Positions 49,658 through 54,242 of a stretch of DNA of 54,242 nucleotides are shown one piece after another; within the stretch, counting starts at the first letter, position 1, and every line of letters starts with the position of its first letter. The notes under the pieces are model-generated. The model searched no databases and had not been told where the DNA came from. It saw only the letters and a list, made by a program, of their open reading frames with translations. Source of the stretch: Bacteroidales bacterium UBA5537 (GTDB lineage: Bacteria; Bacteroidota; Bacteroidia; Bacteroidales; Lentimicrobiaceae); assembly GCA_002426025.1 (NCBI GenBank), contig DINP01000102.1:58189-112430 (forward strand), given 5' to 3'. The position numbers and the translations under genes were made by a program.

Positions 49658-49692
49658 GGAGGGTTGTTGTTGATATGATAAATTTGAAACAC

Positions 49693-50211
49693 ATGACAAC
49701 AGTAGGAAAAAAGATTCTCACACTGGTACACAACGATTTTGAAGATCTGGAATTATGGTATCCGGTGCTCAGGCTTAGGGGTGAGGGCATGGTAGTGCAC
49801 CTGGCCGGCGATCTGGCCAATCATGTTTATGTCGGGAAATATGGAGTACCGGTTAAGAGCGATATTTCCTTTGATGAAATGTCGGCCGATGATTATGATG
49901 GTTTGCTGATTCCCGGCGGATGGGCCCCTGATAAACTACGACGCTTTCCAGAAGTGCTTAAGTTTACCCGCGATATGATGAATGCCAAAAAACCGGTTGG
50001 GCAGATTTGCCATGCTGGATGGGTGCTGGTTTCAGCCAATGTATTAAAAGGCAGAAAAGTAACCAGTACACCAGGCATTAAGGATGATCTGATCAATGCC
50101 GGCGCTGAATGGATTGATGCTCCGGTTGTAGTAGATGGGAACCTTGTTTCGTCGCAAAAACCAGCTGATCTGCCGTTTTATATGAATACTTACCTGGAAC
50201 TGTTTCGTTAG
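49693..50211 (+). CDS. DJ-1/PfpI-family protein (type 1 glutamine amidotransferase-like)
   Basis: 172 aa from the ATG at 49693. It starts MTTVGKKILTLVHNDFEDLELWYPVL; the nucleophile elbow is QICHAGWVL (Cys followed by His, as in PfpI/YhbO), and the acidic residue is in FEDLE. YDGLLIPGGWAPDKLRR and PGIKDDLINAGAEW are typical. Members act as glyoxalases, deglycases or chaperones under stress. ATGs at 49675 and 49615 are alternatives; an AGGAGG at 49657-49662 is 12 bases before the former, but the upstream codons lie in a tandem duplication. Confidence 0.92.
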   Translation: MTTVGKKILTLVHNDFEDLELWYPVLRLRGEGMVVHLAGDLANHVYVGKYGVPVKSDISFDEMSADDYDGLLIPGGWAPDKLRRFPEVLKFTRDMMNAKKPVGQICHAGWVLVSANVLKGRKVTSTPGIKDDLINAGAEWIDAPVVVDGNLVSSQKPADLPFYMNTYLELFR

Positions 50212-50217
50212 TTCGCT

Positions 50218-50249
50218 GATTAGCAGATTTGTTGATTAGCTAATTAATT
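50218..50249. repeat. Octamer array between convergent genes
   Basis: GATTAGCA, GATTTGTT, GATTAGCT, AATTAATT. It starts 7 bases after the DJ-1 stop and runs into the last codons of the convergent TerB-like gene. Confidence 0.55.
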
Positions 50250-50632
50250 AAATCAAGTTTCTTTTTCAGTTTTTCGATCAGAGCCGATTCGGTTTCATTA
50301 ACACCCTCATAGGCTGAAGCTACCCTAAAAGCAATCCTGAGTGAAAGGTTTTTTAGGCGGCTATCTATTTCTGAGGCGTTGGTATCAATAAAATCGGTGA
50401 AATCGGTAAAAGCTTCCCTTGCAGATGCGTTACTGTTCCTCAATCTGTTGAATTCTGCCCCGGATTTAAAAATTGCTTCGCGCAAACTTTTATTGTCTGA
50501 GCCGGCATTTTCGATTTCCTGGCCGATAAAATCACAAATTCGGTCAACCTCTTCACTGTGGATAATACCGTCAGCCCTGGCAACCGCGTAAGCAAGCCGC
50601 CCCAATTCGGTGTAAAACAATGAATAATCCAT
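50240..50632 (-). CDS. TerB-like helical protein
   Basis: 130 aa, all-helical. YAVARADGIIHSEEVDRICDFIGQEI is the TerB/DUF533 metal-binding helical motif (acidic and His residues). Family members are cytosolic sensors or adaptors linked to tellurite or membrane stress; no Ter partners are nearby. Single gene, unknown role. Confidence 0.82.
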   Translation of the reverse strand: MDYSLFYTELGRLAYAVARADGIIHSEEVDRICDFIGQEIENAGSDNKSLREAIFKSGAEFNRLRNSNASAREAFTDFTDFIDTNASEIDSRLKNLSLRIAFRVASAYEGVNETESALIEKLKKKLDLIN

Positions 50633-50768
50633 AATACAAGTTTAAGCTTTCCTTTATACAATTTGGTTATCTGCCGCAAAATTCCTGCCATTAGCTTGCA
50701 AATGCCCCGATAAAAATAACAATTCACAAATTTTCAACTCTATCATTGCTTTATCTGGTTTTATTAGG

Positions 50769-50802
50769 CAAAAAAAAGGCTGCCCTGAAAAGAACAGCCT
50801 TT
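50769..50802 (-). terminator. Rho-independent terminator of the 910-aa T9SS gene
   Basis: Minus strand: AAAGGCTG, 12-nt loop, CAGCCTTT continuing into TTTTT, 19 bases after the stop codon. Confidence 0.85.
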
Positions 50803-50820
50803 AAATAATAAGGGAATGAA

Positions 50821-53538
50821 TTACCTGATACTAACCTTGCGGGTTACAACACCCTCGTTGGTAGTAATATTCAGCAGGTAAAGTCCTGATGGTAATTCTG
50901 AAGTGCTGATGCGCAGTTCGTTTGAATTTCCGGCTGACTCATAAACAAGCTGGCCTGAAATGTTAAACAACCTTGCATTGGTAATTTCGCTGCTGTAAGT
51001 AACATTCAGTACATTGCTTACCGGGTTTGGATAAACTTTCAGGTTCTGAGCAACAGGCTGGTCGCCGGTTGAAGTAAAGAAACTAATGGCGATATCGTCA
51101 ACCAGGAAGATGAAAGCATCGTTAGAAACACACTGGATAGCAACATAAACTGCCTGTCCCTGGTATGCACCAAGATCATATTCTTTGTAAGTCCAGGCTG
51201 TTGCAGGGGCTTCAATTGGTCCGGCAAGTAATTCAAAACTTGCAGGGTTATTGTCAGTAGTTGAAACAAGAATATTGTATTTCTCAAGACCATACTGAGC
51301 GGTATAGGATTTCACCCACATAGTAAGTGCTGGATTATCGCCAAGGGTAACCTGTGGTGAAATCAGCCAATCGTTGTTTGGAGGAGTAACTGAAGCAAAA
51401 CAGGCACCAAGGCGGGCCCCGCCGTGCGTTGTCATACCGGTAACAGCCGGAGTGGTTGTCAGCGGGTTGAAAGCGATATAAGCCATTGGCTCACCTGAGT
51501 GAGGGAATGTTACATCAGTAATGGCATAAGTTTCGCTGCCATCAATATCAACAGCTTCCCATGGTTCGAATGTAAGAGCAAAGTCTTCCTGTGCTTCAAA
51601 ATCGAGAATGATACTGGTTAGGGTGCCGCCACCGGTAATTTCAATTTCTACTGGTCCGGCAGGAACTGATTCACCGTTGTCGTAAACAGCAGTTACCAGA
51701 TAGCTGTATCCGCCATTGGCAAGATCCATATCATCATAAAACGTATCGGGTATCTGATTGGCAATCATAGCACCATTGCGCCATACATTGTAACCAAGTA
51801 CTTCGCGGTTTGAATGATTCCTTGCAGGAATAGGAGCAACTGTATTTGTAATGGTTTTGTGCTGTCTGGCGACCATATTGGTTATAGGGTTAGTCATTTT
51901 TTCGCGTGCTGGTGCTGCGGAAATTTCACGAATGCTACCATCAGGGTACATAACAACTGCACGAATAAGATAAGCCTCAGTCCAAGCTTCCCAGCCACCG
52001 GCGTGATCATAATCCCATGACCGTCCATTATTCAAAGCTCCGTCATAACCAACAAATGTTGTTGCATTAATTGAACCGAAACCAACAACAAAATCGCCGT
52101 CAACCATTAAGTCTTCAGTAGAAACATCAATTTCGAGCCAATCATTGTCAATTGCAGTGGCTCCTATTTCATAAAGGAGATCAGTGCCAGGTGTGCCAGC
52201 TACGTCGTCCCATCCGTAAAGTTCAGCATTAAAACTGTTGTCGCCTGCCTGAATTGAAGTGTAATACTTCAGTGTGAGAATCTGGCAAGGGCCCTGAGGA
52301 GACATATGTGTTGACATAGCATAACCTTCGTAAGAATAGCCATCATCAGCAGTCCCATTGTCATAAATCAATTCTTCAGTTGAACCTGATCCTCCACCAG
52401 GAGCATCCCAGGTAAGGTGTACATCGTTACCACCGGTAACAGTTCCCTGAAGGTTGGTTGGAGGCAATGGCTCTTCTAGTATGCCATTAAATTTATACAT
52501 TCCGCCAACGGTGTTGCTTTCGTTGAAAGCACCGCACCAGCCAGTCATATTGTCAACCCAGTCGGTTGCCAGGAATTGGGTAGCTTCGGTATCGGGGAAG
52601 AAAGCCCAGGTATGTCCACCATCATAGCTATAAGAAATACCGGTATTGCCAGTTGCAGCACCTGTACTGACCCATGTGTTCGGGGTTCCTGGTACATAGG
52701 CGTAGTCATTGGTGAGTACTGGTCCGGTCACTGAAATAGTTGCCCAGGTAACACCACCATCGAAGGTTTCTGACATGGCACCAACTGATGATGCGCCTTT
52801 GTCCATGGCAATACCGTGCATTGCATCGGCAAATTCAACATCAACATAGGTATTGGCGAGGGTTGTAGCTGATACATCCCAGGTTAAACCTTTGTCAGAA
52901 GAACGATAAACGCGTCCTTTGTTGGTTCCGAACCAGATATTGTCGCCAACGGCTGAATAATATCCAACAACTCCCCATTCTCCTGAAAGAGGATTAGGAA
53001 TATTGTCACCCGGAACTAAAGTCCAGGTAGTTCCTCCATTGGTAGTAGTGTATAATTCAAAATCTCCGTTAATAGGGTCGCCCTGGCAAAAGCCATTATT
53101 AGCATCGAAGAAATGCACTACATTCGGGAATGAAGCTGCATTGCTGAAAGCAGCAGTTGTTTGCCGCGCCCAGGTAGCTCCACCATCTTGGGTAACGTAA
53201 ATACCCTGAGGTAATGATCCCGAAGACCTGTATAAAGGCACATAAGCGGTATTTTCATCAATTGCAAAAATCATCCCTGGCTCAAGGCCGGTTGCGTTAT
53301 TGATTACTCCCGGTGTCCATAAATCACCTCCGTTGGTAGTTTTGGTGAATTCTGCAATAACAGCAGCGGAACCGCTTCCGTCATAGGCAGTAGCCCAAAC
53401 AACCTGGTCTGATACGGCGTGCATATACTTGATACCGCGTGATGCTTCAGTAAAGCCAGAGGCCTGGGGAAGCCACTGAGCCATGCTGCTGAATGAAATA
53501 GCCACAAGGGCCAGAAGAGTAAAAACTTTTTTCATCAT
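50821..53538 (-). CDS. T9SS-secreted multidomain protein (BNR-type propeller, Fn3-like, cleaved-adhesin-like)
   Basis: 905 aa from the ATG at 53538. Signal peptide KVFTLLALVAISFSSMAQ. Residues about 20-350 are BNR/YCF48-like repeats (TTNGGTTWTLV, SSDKGLTWDVS, SYDGGHTWAFF). Residues about 360-385 and 570-640 are Fn3-like (PPTNLQGTVTGGNDVHLTWDAP, YNVWRNGAMIANQ). Residues about 650-820 resemble a cleaved-adhesin/jelly-roll domain (ILDFEAQEDFALTFEPWEAVDIDGS, NNDWLISPQVTLGD, IFLVDDIAISFF). The end is a T9SS sorting domain (LKVYPNPVSNVLNVTYSS). The mix is typical of secreted gingipain-type accessory domains without a protease. TATATTTG at 53576-53583 is a likely promoter. Confidence 0.92.
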   Translation of the reverse strand: MMKKVFTLLALVAISFSSMAQWLPQASGFTEASRGIKYMHAVSDQVVWATAYDGSGSAAVIAEFTKTTNGGDLWTPGVINNATGLEPGMIFAIDENTAYVPLYRSSGSLPQGIYVTQDGGATWARQTTAAFSNAASFPNVVHFFDANNGFCQGDPINGDFELYTTTNGGTTWTLVPGDNIPNPLSGEWGVVGYYSAVGDNIWFGTNKGRVYRSSDKGLTWDVSATTLANTYVDVEFADAMHGIAMDKGASSVGAMSETFDGGVTWATISVTGPVLTNDYAYVPGTPNTWVSTGAATGNTGISYSYDGGHTWAFFPDTEATQFLATDWVDNMTGWCGAFNESNTVGGMYKFNGILEEPLPPTNLQGTVTGGNDVHLTWDAPGGGSGSTEELIYDNGTADDGYSYEGYAMSTHMSPQGPCQILTLKYYTSIQAGDNSFNAELYGWDDVAGTPGTDLLYEIGATAIDNDWLEIDVSTEDLMVDGDFVVGFGSINATTFVGYDGALNNGRSWDYDHAGGWEAWTEAYLIRAVVMYPDGSIREISAAPAREKMTNPITNMVARQHKTITNTVAPIPARNHSNREVLGYNVWRNGAMIANQIPDTFYDDMDLANGGYSYLVTAVYDNGESVPAGPVEIEITGGGTLTSIILDFEAQEDFALTFEPWEAVDIDGSETYAITDVTFPHSGEPMAYIAFNPLTTTPAVTGMTTHGGARLGACFASVTPPNNDWLISPQVTLGDNPALTMWVKSYTAQYGLEKYNILVSTTDNNPASFELLAGPIEAPATAWTYKEYDLGAYQGQAVYVAIQCVSNDAFIFLVDDIAISFFTSTGDQPVAQNLKVYPNPVSNVLNVTYSSEITNARLFNISGQLVYESAGNSNELRISTSELPSGLYLLNITTNEGVVTRKVSIR

Positions 53539-53575
53539 ACTTATTTTTTGGTTTAACAATAGATTCAGTTACCTG

Positions 53576-53583
53576 CAAATATA
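53576..53583 (-). promoter_or_regulatory. -7 promoter element of the 905-aa T9SS gene
   Basis: TATATTTG on the minus strand, an exact TAnnTTTG match, 37 bases before the ATG at 53538. Confidence 0.6.
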
Positions 53584-53842
53584 GCCATTGCAAAATAAAT
53601 ACGGCTCTTTTTTTAATAAATCTTGATAAATATTTGCCTTTTCGGGAAAATGGTAATTTTTCATTTTAAAAAATTGAAGTGAACAAAGGCGCAGATTTCT
53701 TTATTTGGTTAAACAAATGAAACGTTATGAATAGCGGGCAAATTATCTTATCCCTAAATTGAAAGGAACGATGTAATTTCAGAATTGACTTTTTATAAGG
53801 ATATAAATCAAGGTTAGTAAATGCTTTTACTGAAAGCATCTA
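53584..53842. other. Divergent-promoter gap before ffh
   Basis: About 260 AT-rich bases between the T9SS gene and ffh promoters. I see no gene, RNA or repeat in it. Confidence 0.5.
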
Positions 53843-53873
53843 TTTGAGCAAGTTCTATAAATGCTTACTTTTG
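53843..53873 (+). promoter_or_regulatory. Full Bacteroidota promoter of ffh
   Basis: TTTG at 53843-53846, 19-base spacer, TACTTTTG at 53866-53873. This is the canonical -33/-7 pair and the best promoter in the window. Confidence 0.8.
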
Positions 53874-53907
53874 CAACGCGAAAAAAAATATCAGGAGAAC
53901 CTGCACT

Positions 53908-54242
53908 ATGTTTGAAAATTTAAGCGATAAACTAGAAAAAGCATTTAAAACCCTGAAAGGCCAGGGTCATATTACCGAGATTAATGTTGCCGAAACATTG
54001 AAAGATGTTAGGAAGGCTTTGCTCGACGCCGACGTAAGTTATAAAGTAGCTAAAACCTTTACCGATCAGGTTAAGGAGAAAGCTCTGGGTCAGAATGTGC
54101 TGACCTCTGTATCTCCCGGCCAGCTGATGGTAAAGATCGTTCATGATGAACTTGCTGACCTGATGGGTGGCAGCCAGGCTGATATCGTACTGAAAGGCTC
54201 CCCTGCAGTTATCCTTATCGCGGGGCTTCAGGGTTCGGGTAA
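53908..54242 (+). CDS. ffh: Signal recognition particle protein Ffh, 3' end off the window
   Basis: First 111 codons. MFENLSDKLEKAFKTLKGQG and TLKDVRKALLDADVSYKVAK are the N domain of the SRP54 GTPase. The sequence stops inside the G1 loop (VILIAGLQGSG). An AGGAGA-type SD lies about 9 bases before the ATG. Ffh with SRP RNA targets membrane proteins co-translationally; the G and M domains are outside the window. Confidence 0.97.
   Translation, partial: MFENLSDKLEKAFKTLKGQGHITEINVAETLKDVRKALLDADVSYKVAKTFTDQVKEKALGQNVLTSVSPGQLMVKIVHDELADLMGGSQADIVLKGSPAVILIAGLQGSG

Overview
The window looks like a chromosomal segment of a Bacteroidota bacterium, probably a Bacteroidales-type anaerobe or facultative anaerobe. 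Evidence: three secreted proteins end in type IX secretion (T9SS) sorting domains; many genes are preceded by the Bacteroidota -7 promoter element TAnnTTTG rather than by -10/-35 boxes; ribosomal protein S1 has the long acidic N-terminus seen in the phylum; NrfHA nitrite reductase and hybrid-cluster protein are present. I found no rRNA, tRNA, IS element, prophage or CRISPR array. Both edges cut genes: a CDF transporter at the left and ffh at the right.

Region 1 (1-9.4 kb, all minus strand) is a heavy-metal resistance island. It reads from a Fur/Zur-like regulator (8946-9359), across a perfect 7-1-7 inverted repeat that looks like its operator, into a small His-rich exported protein, a TRASH-like membrane protein, a CzcA-type RND pump fused to its TolC-like outer-membrane partner, the CzcB-type adaptor, a P-II-like protein, a His/Trp-rich lipoprotein and two CDF-type transporters. 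Region 2 (9.7-14 kb) holds a helical protein with a carboxypeptidase-regulatory-like domain, a 1.1 kb gap with an unusual 21-bp (heptapeptide) repeat locus, and rpsA. Region 3 (14-22.4 kb) is housekeeping: RNase Z, a large hybrid sensor kinase, TcdA, MscS, a ZIP transporter and an unknown polytopic membrane protein.

Region 4 (22.4-27.4 kb) pairs a YdiJ-like FAD/Fe-S D-2-hydroxyacid dehydrogenase with a DUF1338 (HglS-like) protein. These are the two steps that take 2-oxoadipate via D-2-hydroxyglutarate to 2-oxoglutarate; lipoate ligase lies next to them. Region 5 (27.5-44.5 kb) is built around nitrite/nitric-oxide metabolism: nrfHA, then after a giant T9SS protein a minus-strand set of cupin, PepSY membrane protein, cupin, DUF1858/DUF2249 protein, DUF438/hemerythrin/PAS protein, hcp, an alginate-export-like porin, a dicluster ferredoxin and two paralogous Rrf2 regulators. 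Shared palindromes and a shared promoter-proximal motif suggest Rrf2 control. Region 6 (44.7-54.2 kb) has typA, an LEA-like lipoprotein, two more T9SS proteins with YCF48/BNR-like repeats, a DJ-1/PfpI protein, a TerB-like protein and the start of ffh.

Beyond the genes, the most unusual structure is a set of short intergenic arrays with 7-bp or 8-bp periodicity. Heptamer arrays begin within a few bases of stop codons. Purine-rich octamer arrays sit upstream of start codons in three of the same spacers, two of them next to a REP-like element.
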